Shown here piece after piece: positions 26,165 through 34,866 of a stretch of DNA of 41,614 nt. The notes under the pieces are model-generated. The model worked only from the letters and a program-made list of their open reading frames with translations, searched no databases and had not been told where the DNA came from. Location of the stretch: positions 1-41,614 of the forward strand of contig JAJDDT010000103.1 of the NCBI GenBank assembly GCA_029260165.1. The letters run 5' to 3'. The stretch is from Phycisphaerae bacterium. Its GTDB lineage: Bacteria; Planctomycetota; Phycisphaerae; UBA1845. The first letter of the stretch is position 1. Each line of letters opens with the position of its first letter. The position numbers were made by a program, and so were the translations under genes.

Positions 26165-26926
26165 CTATGGCGTGGACAGCAACCGTTCGATCACATGTTG
26201 TCGGCCACGATCATCCATAACCGTAAAACGTACCTGCGTCGTCCCCGAGGAATTCAACATCTCCGCGGAAGGCTCATAGGTCACCATATATTTGCCGTCA
26301 TCGAACGGCCCGCGAACCTCGAACCCGTCCTCTCCGTTTTGCGATGCCCGCACCACCGTCGTTCGACCATCCCGCCGAATCAACGCCAACCCTCCGCCTG
26401 CAATATCCCAATCATCCGAGTCGGGCTGCACGGGCAATTCGATCCGGCTTTTGTAAGCTGTCAGCGTCAGATCATCCTGACAGATGACCCGATCGGTCTG
26501 ATCAAAATCAGTGCGTGTGATCCACTCACCCGCGATCAATCGTCGATCACGACTGCCGAGCATGCGGTAACCCGTCGCGGTTACCGTTACCTCCTGTCCG
26601 GGCGGCAGGGCATCGAATACATGCTCAACCTCGAAATGCCCGAATTCCCCAATACCGGTTTCCAGCAGATCCTGCCCAATACGCACAAAGCAGTAATCCA
26701 CGATCCCGGAAGGTTCTATCCCCTGCTCCGCGTTCAGACTGGCTGTCAGCACAAAGCTGAACCGTACGCGCTCGCCAACATGCACTATCTGCGGATCTGC
26801 CGTCGACCAGACGCCGGCGCTGGGCCCCGTAGTGCTCGCCAGAGACCCTCCCGGCGACACACACCCCACCAGCGATCCTGTCATCGCCATCAGTCCTGCC
26901 ATGGCGCATCCGCGTATCGCAGACAT
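26165..26926 (-). CDS. Lipoprotein of unknown function
   Basis: This 253-residue protein has a signal peptide with lipobox LVGC (MAGLMAMTGSLVGC) and then beta-rich sequence with a FDALPPGQEVTVTATG segment typical of Ig-like or fibronectin-like domains. The start at 26926 begins the signal peptide; an in-frame extension to 27184 is basic and overlaps the upstream gene. The stop of the YkgJ-like gene (26928-26930) is one base from this start, so translation is coupled. Confidence 0.65.
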   Translation of the reverse strand: MSAIRGCAMAGLMAMTGSLVGCVSPGGSLASTTGPSAGVWSTADPQIVHVGERVRFSFVLTASLNAEQGIEPSGIVDYCFVRIGQDLLETGIGEFGHFEVEHVFDALPPGQEVTVTATGYRMLGSRDRRLIAGEWITRTDFDQTDRVICQDDLTLTAYKSRIELPVQPDSDDWDIAGGGLALIRRDGRTTVVRASQNGEDGFEVRGPFDDGKYMVTYEPSAEMLNSSGTTQVRFTVMDDRGRQHVIERLLSTP

Positions 26927-26927
26927 C

Positions 26928-27326
26928 TTACGCAACTTTCTTTCGCTTCGTTTTTGACTTTCGGGATTTGCTCTTTTTCTTTTTTGCAAAATGCTCCTTC
27001 GCAAACGCCTCGATCTGCTCAGGTTCGTGGAAGATGTGCTCGTATTCATAATCCCCACCGATGTAGTCGCAGTTCTCGGCCTTGTACTCGCGACATATCG
27101 TGGGCCTCGTTTCGTAAACACCGCACTTGAAGTCAGACTGGAGGTTTCGACATTTTGCCCGAAACTGAAGATACCACGTTCCATCCTCGACGAAAATGAT
27201 CACACCGTCGTGCATCAGATACCAGCGAATATCGTCGAAATCCCGACGCGTCGTCGGCTTCTCGATCGGCAACGCCACATAGTGGCAACAAACGGCTGTA
27301 CAGTGCTCGCAAAGCGTGCAACCCAT
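26928..27326 (-). CDS. YkgJ-family cysteine cluster protein
   Basis: This 132-residue protein has an N-terminal CxxCxxxCC cluster (CTLCEHCTAVCC), a further CGVYETRPTICREY and a C-terminal Lys-rich tail. YkgJ-type proteins bind zinc or an iron-sulfur site through such cysteines; the biochemical role is not settled. The spacing CEHCTAVCC, CRNLQSDFKC and RPTICREY matches the family. It is divergent from rsmD and upstream of a lipoprotein in a coupled pair. Confidence 0.88.
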   Translation of the reverse strand: MGCTLCEHCTAVCCHYVALPIEKPTTRRDFDDIRWYLMHDGVIIFVEDGTWYLQFRAKCRNLQSDFKCGVYETRPTICREYKAENCDYIGGDYEYEHIFHEPEQIEAFAKEHFAKKKKSKSRKSKTKRKKVA

Positions 27327-27341
27327 CGCGCTCTTCCTTCC

Positions 27342-27370
27342 TTGTCAAAGCCATGTCCCTGGCGGATTAT
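27342..27370 (+). promoter_or_regulatory. Candidate promoter for rsmD-cca
   Basis: TTGTCA (27342-27347), a 17-base spacer and GATTAT (27365-27370) resemble a sigma-70 promoter, with five of six and about three of six consensus bases. The start would be near 27377, giving a leader of some 24 bases to the rsmD ATG at 27401. GAGGG stands in that leader. Confidence 0.4.
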
Positions 27371-27400
27371 AGAGAGACGCCCACAAGAGGGTCAAACAGC

Positions 27401-28033
27401 ATGAGAATCCGCAGGCAACAAACCGTTCAGCTACGCATCATTGCAGGTCGATGGCGATCGCGAAAGATCCACGCGCCACCAACCACAAAAACACGTCCCA
27501 TGCCCGATCGCGTCCGGGGGGCTGTCTTCGACGTTCTCGGAGCCTTGAACGATCAGCCTGGGACGTTGCCCCCCTGCAGGATTGCCGATTTTTTCGCAGG
27601 CAGCGGAAGCATGGGACTCGAAGCGCTCTCCCGAGGTGCCACCACCTGCGACTTCATCGAAAAGGGAGCACTCGCCGTCCAAACGCTTAAGGAGAACATC
27701 GACACGCTCGATGCCAATGAATGCGCCAACATCTTTCGTCTCAGCGCGTGGTCCGCCTGCCTCACCACGCCAAAACCGAAACACCGCTATCGATTCATCT
27801 TCCTCGATCCGCCCTACGCCGACGCACGCGACAGTTCACCCAAAAGCAAGGTTTGCAATCTGCTGGGCGATCTGTTCCGCACCGCATGGGCTGACGACCA
27901 GACCAACATCGTCCTGCATCACGAGGAATCCGTCACCTGGCAGCCCGGTCCCAATACACCCTGGATCGTCAGCGATCGGCGATCCTACGGTGCCACAGCC
28001 ATCACCTTCATCCAACATCGGAACGCACCGTGA
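27401..28033 (+). CDS. rsmD: 16S rRNA (guanine(966)-N(2))-methyltransferase RsmD
   Basis: This 210-residue enzyme methylates G966 of 16S rRNA with S-adenosylmethionine during 30S assembly. It has RIIAGRWRSRKI, RPMPDRVRGAVFDVL, the SAM-binding FFAGSGSMGLEALSRG and the catalytic FLDPPYAD. The ATG at 27401 starts MRIRRQQTV; AAGAGGG precedes it by about nine bases. The downstream cca gene begins with a GTG inside the TGA stop (GTGA), so the two are coupled. Confidence 0.93.
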   Translation: MRIRRQQTVQLRIIAGRWRSRKIHAPPTTKTRPMPDRVRGAVFDVLGALNDQPGTLPPCRIADFFAGSGSMGLEALSRGATTCDFIEKGALAVQTLKENIDTLDANECANIFRLSAWSACLTTPKPKHRYRFIFLDPPYADARDSSPKSKVCNLLGDLFRTAWADDQTNIVLHHEESVTWQPGPNTPWIVSDRRSYGATAITFIQHRNAP

Positions 28034-29265
28034 AACAAACCAACCGACAAGCCGCTGAATTCGTCATCGACAAACTCATCGAGCACGGACACACCGCCCT
28101 GCTCGCCGGTGGATGCGTTCGTGACCTGTTGCTCAACAGGCAACCCAACGACCATGACGTCGCGACCGATGCGCCCCCCAACACCGTCACAAAAATTTTC
28201 AGGAAAACTGACAAGGTCGGTGCCTGTTTCGGGGTCGTACTCGTCAGACTGATGGGACACCAGATCGAGGTAGCCACCTTCCGCACCGACGGATCATATT
28301 CCGACGGCAGACACCCCGATTCCGTCACGTTTGGGACCCTCGAAGAAGACGCGCAGCGCCGAGATTTCACCATCAATGGCATGTACCTCGACGTACAGGA
28401 ACAGAAGGTGATCGACCTGGTCGGCGGACAGACAGATATCGACAACAATCTCATTCGCGCCATTGGCGATCCCGAAAAACGGTTCGCCGAGGATCATCTT
28501 CGCCTGCTCCGCGCCATCCGTTTCGCGGCACGCCTCGATTTCGCCATCGAACCCGCCACCGCCGCCGCCATCAGGTCGCAAGCCCGGCACCTTCCGCAAA
28601 TCAGCACCGAACGCGTCCGCGAGGAATTGCGCACCATCCTCAATGAACCAACCCATGCGACGGCCTGGACGCTCATCACCGCACACGGTCTTGCAGATCA
28701 ATTGATCCCAAACACGACATTCACAGCAGACCAGCAGACCACTATCAGCCATCGCCTCGCCGCCCTGCCGGAGACCGCCGATTTCGTCGACGCGCTGGCG
28801 ATCCTGCTTCGACACCTCAACCCAAAATCAGCCGAATCCACCTGCCGGGATTTCACCTGCAGCAACGCGGAAGCAAAAACCGTCGCGTGGCTGCTGACCC
28901 ATCTCCCTCGAATCCACCAATGGGAATCCCTCGAACTCGCCGATGTCAAAACCCTGCTCGCAAGCAGCGACTTCCAGCGACTCACGACACTCTACAAGAC
29001 CGACCTCCTCGTGGAAGAACAACCCACCGAAATCCATCAACACCTGCTCGACCACTGCGCACAGATTCCCGACGATCAGATCGCCCCACCGCCTTTCATC
29101 ACCGGCGACGATCTTCTCCGCAGAAACGTACCGCGCGGGCCCCAGTACGCTCGCATCCTGGCTGAGCTTTATCGGTCCCAACTCAACAACGAATTGACAT
29201 CCAGAATCGAAGCCGAAACCCGGCTCGAAGAAATGATCGACAACCCAACGTCCGAAAAAAACTGA
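28030..29265 (+). CDS. cca: CCA tRNA nucleotidyltransferase / poly(A) polymerase family
   Basis: This 411-residue protein has the nucleotidyltransferase head with ALLAGGCVRDLLLNRQPNDH and DVAT (G-G-x-V-R-D and D-x-D), then the RRDFTINGMYLD segment and the tRNA-binding helices with LRAIRFAARLDF. Such enzymes add or repair the 3' CCA of tRNA; poly(A) polymerase cannot be excluded from sequence alone. No HD domain is present. The GTG start overlaps the rsmD stop. Confidence 0.9.
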   Translation: MKQTNRQAAEFVIDKLIEHGHTALLAGGCVRDLLLNRQPNDHDVATDAPPNTVTKIFRKTDKVGACFGVVLVRLMGHQIEVATFRTDGSYSDGRHPDSVTFGTLEEDAQRRDFTINGMYLDVQEQKVIDLVGGQTDIDNNLIRAIGDPEKRFAEDHLRLLRAIRFAARLDFAIEPATAAAIRSQARHLPQISTERVREELRTILNEPTHATAWTLITAHGLADQLIPNTTFTADQQTTISHRLAALPETADFVDALAILLRHLNPKSAESTCRDFTCSNAEAKTVAWLLTHLPRIHQWESLELADVKTLLASSDFQRLTTLYKTDLLVEEQPTEIHQHLLDHCAQIPDDQIAPPPFITGDDLLRRNVPRGPQYARILAELYRSQLNNELTSRIEAETRLEEMIDNPTSEKN

Positions 29266-29278
29266 CGCGGACGGATCG

Positions 29279-29698
29279 TTATCGTTTCAAACCCATCGAA
29301 ATCAGTCGCTGCGTCCAGGGCTGAACGCGCGAAACCCGAAGTCCAAACTTCTCCCCACACTTGACCGCGTTTCCGACCCCAACAGCCACGTTGCTCACCA
29401 CAAGATCGAGGTCGGCGTCGGAGTGTTTTTCAAACTCAACGATCGTCCCGACCGTCCAGTTCAATATTTCGTTGATTCTGGCGCGTCTCTCTGCGAGTCG
29501 CACGACCACGGGCACCTGCACCGGCAGCAATCGCTTCAGTTGTTGTTCGGTTGTTCTCAGGCGATAATCGTCCGGTAATGTGGCATCCACAGTGGCAGAC
29601 CGCGCGATCGGGCCGGCCCCAGCGTCCGCCACAGACGGTTCGCTGTCACCGCCCCCGGAAAGAAGACTGTCTATCTCTGATTGATCGAGAATATCCAT
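29279..29698 (-). CDS. fliN: FliN/FliM C-terminal domain flagellar switch protein
   Basis: This 139-residue protein has an N-terminal LDQSEIDSLLSG, the CheY-binding type motif of FliM, and a C-terminal SpoA domain (VVVRLAERRARINEIL, VVSNVAVGVGNAV). It may form part of the C-ring of a flagellar motor. No other flagellar gene is in the window. It follows fabF with a 66-base gap and could be the last gene of the fab operon. It is convergent with cca. Confidence 0.88.
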   Translation of the reverse strand: MDILDQSEIDSLLSGGGDSEPSVADAGAGPIARSATVDATLPDDYRLRTTEQQLKRLLPVQVPVVVRLAERRARINEILNWTVGTIVEFEKHSDADLDLVVSNVAVGVGNAVKCGEKFGLRVSRVQPWTQRLISMGLKR

Positions 29699-29764
29699 AC
29701 GACCACCCCAAATTGCGCGAATGTCACGCAGAGATCGTATCGGACCGATGGTGGTCAGACTTGA

Positions 29765-31006
29765 TTACCCGGAATATCGGCCCACAGCCAAACACGCATT
29801 GTGCCCGCCAAAACCGAACGAATTGCTCATGGCCACATCGATGCGCATGTCCCGAGCCTTGTTTGGAATGTAGTCCAGATCGCATCCGGTGTCCGGCTCG
29901 TGCAGATTGATCGTCGGAGGAGCGATACCATTGTTGATCGCCTGGACACACGCAATCAACTCAACCCCACCACTGGCCCCCAGAAGATGTCCGATGCTGC
30001 TCTTGGTACTGCTGACCGCAACATTCATCACATGGTCGCCAAACACACGCTTGATGGCCTGCGTCTCCGCGAGGTCACCCAGAGGCGTGCTGGTACCATG
30101 GACATTGATGTACTGCACATCCGTCCTGCTGATCGTCGCATCAGCCATGCAATACTCCATCGCCTCTGCCCCCCCACGTCCATCATCATGGGGCTGAGTT
30201 ATATGCCCGGCATCCGATGACGCACCGTATCCTAAAACCTCGGCGAAAACCCTCGCACCACGCTGTTTCGCGTGTTCCAACTCTTCAAACACCAGAATCC
30301 CCGAACCCTCGCCAAGGACAAAACCGTCCCGGGCTGAATCAAACGGACAGGAAGCCTTCGCGGGCTCACATTCCCGACTGCTCAACGCCTTCATCGCGGC
30401 AAACGCAGACAATCCGAGCGGACACAGGGCAGCCTCGGTTCCACCGGTCACGATGACATCCGCACGGTTGTGCCGAATCGCGTCCAGCGCAACTCCCATC
30501 GCATCCGCCGCCGATGCACACGCCGTCCCCACCGCGTTCGACGGACCGTGCAAACCAAGCTCCATCGAGACATTGCCCGCCGCCGCGTTGACCATCAGCC
30601 GCGGAATCGTAAACGCCGAAACCTTGCGAGGCCCCTTCGTGAGCAATCGCTCTTTCTGGGTCTCAAGCTCCCAGAGACCACCAATCCCCGTCCCAACGAT
30701 CGCCCCGGAACGTTTTGGATTGAAAGAGCTTTTGGGCAGTCCCGACTGATCGAACGCTTCCCGCGCGGCGAGCAATGCGAAAATCGCATTCCGGTCCAGC
30801 CGCTTCTGCGTTTTGCGATCAATCGAATCGAAATCGGCATCCGAACATTCCGCACCGATCGACACACCAAAACCCGTCGTGTCAAACAACGTCACGCGCC
30901 CGACACCGCTGGCCCCGTCAACAAGTCCATCCCAGAACTTGTCCACAGACTGCCCCAGCGGAGTGACCGCACCCATTCCCGTGATAACAACACGACGATC
31001 AGACAT
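29765..31006 (-). CDS. fabF: Beta-ketoacyl-ACP synthase II
   Basis: This 413-residue enzyme extends fatty acyl-ACP by condensing it with malonyl-ACP. The catalytic Cys is in VGTACASAAD, and the two His lie in INVHGTSTPLGD and KSSIGHLLGASG. The start at 31006 gives MSDRRVVITGMG, the family beginning; an in-frame extension to 31045 is not needed. It follows acpP in the operon rpmF-fabH-fabD-fabG-acpP-fabF. Confidence 0.96.
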   Translation of the reverse strand: MSDRRVVITGMGAVTPLGQSVDKFWDGLVDGASGVGRVTLFDTTGFGVSIGAECSDADFDSIDRKTQKRLDRNAIFALLAAREAFDQSGLPKSSFNPKRSGAIVGTGIGGLWELETQKERLLTKGPRKVSAFTIPRLMVNAAAGNVSMELGLHGPSNAVGTACASAADAMGVALDAIRHNRADVIVTGGTEAALCPLGLSAFAAMKALSSRECEPAKASCPFDSARDGFVLGEGSGILVFEELEHAKQRGARVFAEVLGYGASSDAGHITQPHDDGRGGAEAMEYCMADATISRTDVQYINVHGTSTPLGDLAETQAIKRVFGDHVMNVAVSSTKSSIGHLLGASGGVELIACVQAINNGIAPPTINLHEPDTGCDLDYIPNKARDMRIDVAMSNSFGFGGHNACLAVGRYSG

Positions 31007-31074
31007 AAACAAATCCAGGAGCGCGCAAGCCATCACCAAGGCCACCGCGACACAAACCCAACCAATTCTCGCGA

Positions 31075-31320
31075 CTATCCGACGCTGCTTCTGATGTAGT
31101 CGATCGCCTGACCGACGGTCTGAAGCTTCTCAGCCTCATCATCCGGAATATTCATGTCGAACTCGTCCTCAAGCTCCATCACAAGCTCGACCGTGTCCAG
31201 CGAATCCGCGTTCAAATCGTTTACGAACGACGTCTCACGCTTGATCTCACCCTTTTCAACACTCAACTGCTCGCTGACGATATTGAAAACCTTTTCTTCG
31301 ATCTCTTCCACTGTCGGCAC
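31075..31320 (-). CDS. acpP: Acyl carrier protein
   Basis: This 81-residue acidic protein carries the growing acyl chain on phosphopantetheine attached to the Ser of DSLDTVEL ([10 protein letters not shown]). It fits the family in length and composition. The GTG at 31320 is chosen because GGAGG stands nine bases upstream. The in-frame ATG at 31374 would add 18 residues. The ATG inside the GGAGGAATG stretch is in another frame. Confidence 0.95.
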   Translation of the reverse strand: MPTVEEIEEKVFNIVSEQLSVEKGEIKRETSFVNDLNADSLDTVELVMELEDEFDMNIPDDEAEKLQTVGQAIDYIRSSVG

Positions 31321-31443
31321 CGATCCATTCCTCCAATGACGCTCCAGTAATTCCCTAATCCCGAACAACAGCACGTCGCGGGAATATAACCAGCCACTGC
31401 TCCGCTGGCAACGACCTCCCGGACCCAGCCGATGCGGGTCAGA

Positions 31444-32193
31444 CTACATGCAAAGGCCCCCGTCCACAACGATCACCTGCCCGGTCACATACGATGCGGA
31501 ATCCGACGCCAAAAACGCCACCACGCTCGATATCTCGTCAGCCTCCCCAAAACGCTGCATCGGAATCAGTTCCTTATATTTGCCTTTCACCGCATCGGGC
31601 AGGACCGACGTCATATCCGTCATGATGAACCCCGGCGCGATCGCATTGCAGGTAATCCCCCGCCTCGCCAGCTCCTTGGCCACCGATTTGGTAAAACCGA
31701 TCACCCCCGCCTTGCTGGCTGCATAATTCGACTGCCCCGGATTGCCCATCACGCCCGACACACTTGCAACATTGATAATCCGCCCCTTGCGCGCACGAAC
31801 CATGTGCCGCGACACCGCCCGTGTCAGCCGGAAAACCGACCGCAGATTCGTCGCAATCACATCGTCGAACTGATCATCCTCCATATTCATCAACAACCCG
31901 TCACGCGTAATCCCCGCGTTGTTGACCAGAATATCGATCCGCTCATGCTGCCCGGTCACCTTCCCCACCAACGCGTCAATCGCTGACTGATCGCCGACAT
32001 CCAACACAAATGGAATCACTTCCCCGGTCGCGCCACTGTCCTTCACCTCCCCCGACAACACCGCCAACGCATCCTCCGACCGTGCACACGCGTAAACCTT
32101 CGCCCCCTGCTCCGCCAGATTCTGCGCGACTGAACGACCAATCCCCCGGCTCGCACCCGTCACAATCGCAATTCGATCCTGCAGATTTCCCAT
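31444..32193 (-). CDS. fabG: 3-oxoacyl-ACP reductase
   Basis: This 249-residue short-chain dehydrogenase reduces beta-ketoacyl-ACP with NADPH. It has the nucleotide-binding TGASRGIGRSV, the NNAG-type motif in ILVNNAGITRDG, Ser in VASVSG and the Tyr-Lys pair in NYAASKAGVIG. The ATG at 32193 follows GGGAGG at a good spacing; a TTG at 32196 is one codon upstream. The fabD gene lies just upstream with a 14-base gap. Confidence 0.96.
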   Translation of the reverse strand: MGNLQDRIAIVTGASRGIGRSVAQNLAEQGAKVYACARSEDALAVLSGEVKDSGATGEVIPFVLDVGDQSAIDALVGKVTGQHERIDILVNNAGITRDGLLMNMEDDQFDDVIATNLRSVFRLTRAVSRHMVRARKGRIINVASVSGVMGNPGQSNYAASKAGVIGFTKSVAKELARRGITCNAIAPGFIMTDMTSVLPDAVKGKYKELIPMQRFGEADEISSVVAFLASDSASYVTGQVIVVDGGLCM

Positions 32194-32207
32194 CAAAACG
32201 CCTCCCG

Positions 32208-33152
32208 CTAACTCGCCGCCAACACCGACTCCAAATCCAGACCAGCCGCGGTGCTCACATTCACCGCCCGCGTCTTCCGATCAATCTTCCGCATCATCCC
32301 GGTCAGCACACGTCCCGGCCCCACCTCAACAAAACAATCATACCCCTCCGAAATCAACCGCTGAACCGACGCTGTCCACCGCACCGCACTGGTCATCTGG
32401 CGCGTCAGTTTCTCCCGAATCGAACCCGCATCACCATGCGCGACCGCATCCACGTTTGCAATCACCGCGCACGAAGACTCACGGATCTCCGTGTCAGCCA
32501 ACACCGCCGACAGCGCATCAGCCGCACCCGCCATCAATGGAGAATGAAACGCTCCTGCCACCTTCAACGCAATTGCACGCACGCCATGCTCACTCGCAAG
32601 TTTAACCGCCCGATCACACGCCCCGGTCGAACCACTAATCACAATCTGACCCGGGCAGTTGAAATTGGCCGGCACGAGAACCTCTCCCTGAGCAGCCGCC
32701 TCACACAGCGCGACGACGTTTTCCTCATCGCCGCCGATGACCGACACCATCCCGCTCGGCGTCGCCGTCGCCGCTTCCTGCATCAACTCACCACGCCGCC
32801 GCACCAGCTTCAACCCATCCTCAAACGACAAGCTACCCGCTGCATACAACGCCGTATACTCCCCCAGACTCAAACCCGCCGTCGCCCCCATCAGCGATCC
32901 ACTGTCCACCCCCCGCTCCCTGATCGCCTCCCAAATCGCCACACTCACCGTGAAGATCGCCGGCTGCTGCACGTCCGTCCGCTTCAACTCCGATTCAGGC
33001 CCCTCAAAATACATCCGCGACAGGTCAATCCCCAACACCTCGTCCGCCCGCTTGAACACATCGGCAGCCGCAGCACTCGCGCCAGCCACATCCCTGCCCA
33101 TGCCAACCGCTTGTGAACCCTGCCCCGGAAAAATGATTGCTGTTCTGCCCAT
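32208..33152 (-). CDS. fabD: Malonyl-CoA:ACP transacylase
   Basis: This 314-residue enzyme loads malonate on to ACP. It begins TAIIFPGQGSQAVGMG. The active-site Ser is in AGLSLGEYTALY: GxSxG is kept, but Leu replaces the more common His before Ser. The His of the dyad follows in VAGAFHSPLM. The start at 33152 is the ATG before GRTAII; a TTG at 33161 is three codons upstream. It stands between fabH and fabG. Confidence 0.95.
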   Translation of the reverse strand: MGRTAIIFPGQGSQAVGMGRDVAGASAAAADVFKRADEVLGIDLSRMYFEGPESELKRTDVQQPAIFTVSVAIWEAIRERGVDSGSLMGATAGLSLGEYTALYAAGSLSFEDGLKLVRRRGELMQEAATATPSGMVSVIGGDEENVVALCEAAAQGEVLVPANFNCPGQIVISGSTGACDRAVKLASEHGVRAIALKVAGAFHSPLMAGAADALSAVLADTEIRESSCAVIANVDAVAHGDAGSIREKLTRQMTSAVRWTASVQRLISEGYDCFVEVGPGRVLTGMMRKIDRKTRAVNVSTAAGLDLESVLAAS

Positions 33153-33185
33153 CCGTCTCAAACTCTCGCTAACAGGTAGTTACAA

Positions 33186-34178
33186 CTACATCCGCGCGAC
33201 GATCGTCGCCCATGTCACGCCCGCACCAAACGCCATCATCAACACAATATCGCCTTCCTTCACCCGGCCACTCCTGCGCGCTTCATCAAGCGCCAACCCA
33301 ATCGACGCAGCAGATGTATTTCCATATTTGTCGATATTCACCGACACCTTTTCGGGGGGAAGTTTCAAACGCGTTCGTACAGATTCGATAATTCGCCGAT
33401 TCGATTGATGCATGATCGCCATCGACAAATCATCCGGCGTCAGGTTGCACGCCGTCAACGCGTCGTCCACCATCGACTGCATCTTCGTCACCGCAATTTT
33501 ATAAACATCCCGGCCACGCATCCTCATAAAGTGCAACCGCTCGTCGACAACCTTCTGCGATATCGGCTCGCGCGTTCCCCCGCCCGGCATCCAGATGTAA
33601 TCCCACTTCGTACCGTCCGCACCAAGATCGTTGTACAAAAAACCACGCTCAGGATCGGGCGATTTCGACATCACAACCGCACCCGCACCATCACCGAACA
33701 AAATACACGTCGCACGATCCTCGTAGTCCGTAACGCTCGTCAAAACCTCTGCCCCACAAACCAGCACATTTTTGTACAGTCCCGTCGTCAGCAACTGACC
33801 CGCAATGACCATCCCGTACACGAACCCGCTGCACGCCGCCGAAACATCAAAAGCAGCCGCACCCGCAAGACCCAACTCACCCTGCAATATGCACGACGTC
33901 GACGGAATCGGCATCTCCGGGGTCGCCGTGCAGACAATCAGAAGATCGATATCCGAAGGGTCACATCCCGAATCCGCAATCGCACGGCGACAAGCCTCCG
34001 CCGCCATCGTCACCGTCGATTCACCTTCGCTAACCTTGCGACGCGTTTTGATCCCCGTACGCTGAAGGATCCACTCGTCGCTCGTGTCCAGATACGACGT
34101 GAAATGATCGTTGGTTATCGTTTGCTCCGGAACGAACGACCCCGTCCCGCGAATCACCACAGGCGTCACGATGTTCAT
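33186..34178 (-). CDS. fabH: Beta-ketoacyl-ACP synthase III
   Basis: This 330-residue enzyme starts fatty acid synthesis by condensing acetyl-CoA with malonyl-ACP. The Cys is in VSAACSGFVYG (Cys116), the His in IMHQSNRRI and the Asn in KYGNTSAASIG, the usual triad. It lies 99 bases after rpmF and 33 bases before fabD. No plsX gene stands between rpmF and fabH, which is a common place for it in other bacteria. Confidence 0.96.
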   Translation of the reverse strand: MNIVTPVVIRGTGSFVPEQTITNDHFTSYLDTSDEWILQRTGIKTRRKVSEGESTVTMAAEACRRAIADSGCDPSDIDLLIVCTATPEMPIPSTSCILQGELGLAGAAAFDVSAACSGFVYGMVIAGQLLTTGLYKNVLVCGAEVLTSVTDYEDRATCILFGDGAGAVVMSKSPDPERGFLYNDLGADGTKWDYIWMPGGGTREPISQKVVDERLHFMRMRGRDVYKIAVTKMQSMVDDALTACNLTPDDLSMAIMHQSNRRIIESVRTRLKLPPEKVSVNIDKYGNTSAASIGLALDEARRSGRVKEGDIVLMMAFGAGVTWATIVARM

Positions 34179-34277
34179 GAAAACGACCTATCTTGCATAC
34201 CGCTCAAAACACACCACTGGCCAGGACGACCAGGGAACCACACGATATTGAATGACAACACCAGGAGAAACGCGTCC

Positions 34278-34466
34278 CTACGATCCGGACGCACTCTCCG
34301 GCGCGAACATCTGCCTGCCACTGACGTAGCCACACATGTCACACGCCGCATGAGGCAACTTCGCGTTACCACACTTCGGACACGGAACCAGATTCGGTGC
34401 CGTCAACGCATGATGAGACCGCCGCTTGCGCTTGGCACATTTCGATTTCTTTTTTACCGGTAGCAT
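34278..34466 (-). CDS. rpmF: 50S ribosomal protein L32
   Basis: This 62-residue basic protein starts MLPVKKKSKCAKRKRRS and has CPKCGN and CDMCGYVSG, the two CxxC pairs that bind zinc in the C+ form of L32. It is first in the fab operon, a common arrangement. A promoter is predicted at 34558-34586. Confidence 0.95.
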   Translation of the reverse strand: MLPVKKKSKCAKRKRRSHHALTAPNLVPCPKCGNAKLPHAACDMCGYVSGRQMFAPESASGS

Positions 34467-34557
34467 GTCAATCCTCTGTCACCCAACCATCAGCCTGTCG
34501 AGCGATTCGCGTACCACTGAAAAATTCTTCCCTACACTTACTAACACAAACCGTCGC

Positions 34558-34586
34558 AGCCTACCCCCGTATCACCGGCATGTCAA
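34558..34586 (-). promoter_or_regulatory. Sigma-70-like promoter of the rpmF-fab operon
   Basis: On minus, TTGACA (34586-34581) and TAGGCT (34563-34558) are separated by 17 bases. The -35 is a perfect match and the -10 keeps the TA and final T. The start would be near 34551, giving a leader of about 85 bases to rpmF. Confidence 0.6.
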
Positions 34587-34635
34587 ACCAGTCTCGCCCA
34601 AACCTGCCTTGTCGCGGCACACCAGCTACTTTTGT

Positions 34636-34664
34636 TTGACGCCGGCGACTCGTTTGGGTATGAT
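34636..34664 (+). promoter_or_regulatory. Sigma-70-like promoter of the IPTL-tailed protein gene
   Basis: TTGACG (34636-34641), exactly 17 bases, then TATGAT (34659-34664), each five of six to consensus. The start would be near 34671, with a leader of almost 200 bases to the ATG at 34867. I see no recognised riboswitch in that leader. The promoter is back to back with the rpmF promoter. Confidence 0.6.
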
Positions 34665-34866
34665 CGCAGACTGGGGCTTGGTTGGGCCGGGCTCTTGAAT
34701 TATCGTCGAATGTTTGGTTGTGCACACGCTGGCGGACCTCATCGGTACGTCGGTGGTTGAGGCAGCGCCAACAAATCTGAGTGCGGCGACGGACCGGGAC
34801 GATGTTTCTCAAGCGAGCGAACATCGATGGGAATCTGAGGCAACCAGGGGGCGAGGAGGAATTCAA

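Noticed and set aside
32010-33116. A 368-codon plus-strand frame opposite fabG and fabD
   Set aside because: It is very rich in Arg, His and Pro, as expected for an antisense frame, and the genes on minus are certain.
33405-34463. A 352-codon plus-strand frame opposite fabH and rpmF
   Set aside because: It has the same Arg/His-rich antisense composition, and the two minus genes are certain.
34671-34866. Riboswitch in the long leader before the IPTL-tailed gene
   Set aside because: I could not recognise any known aptamer core or a terminator or anti-terminator pair.
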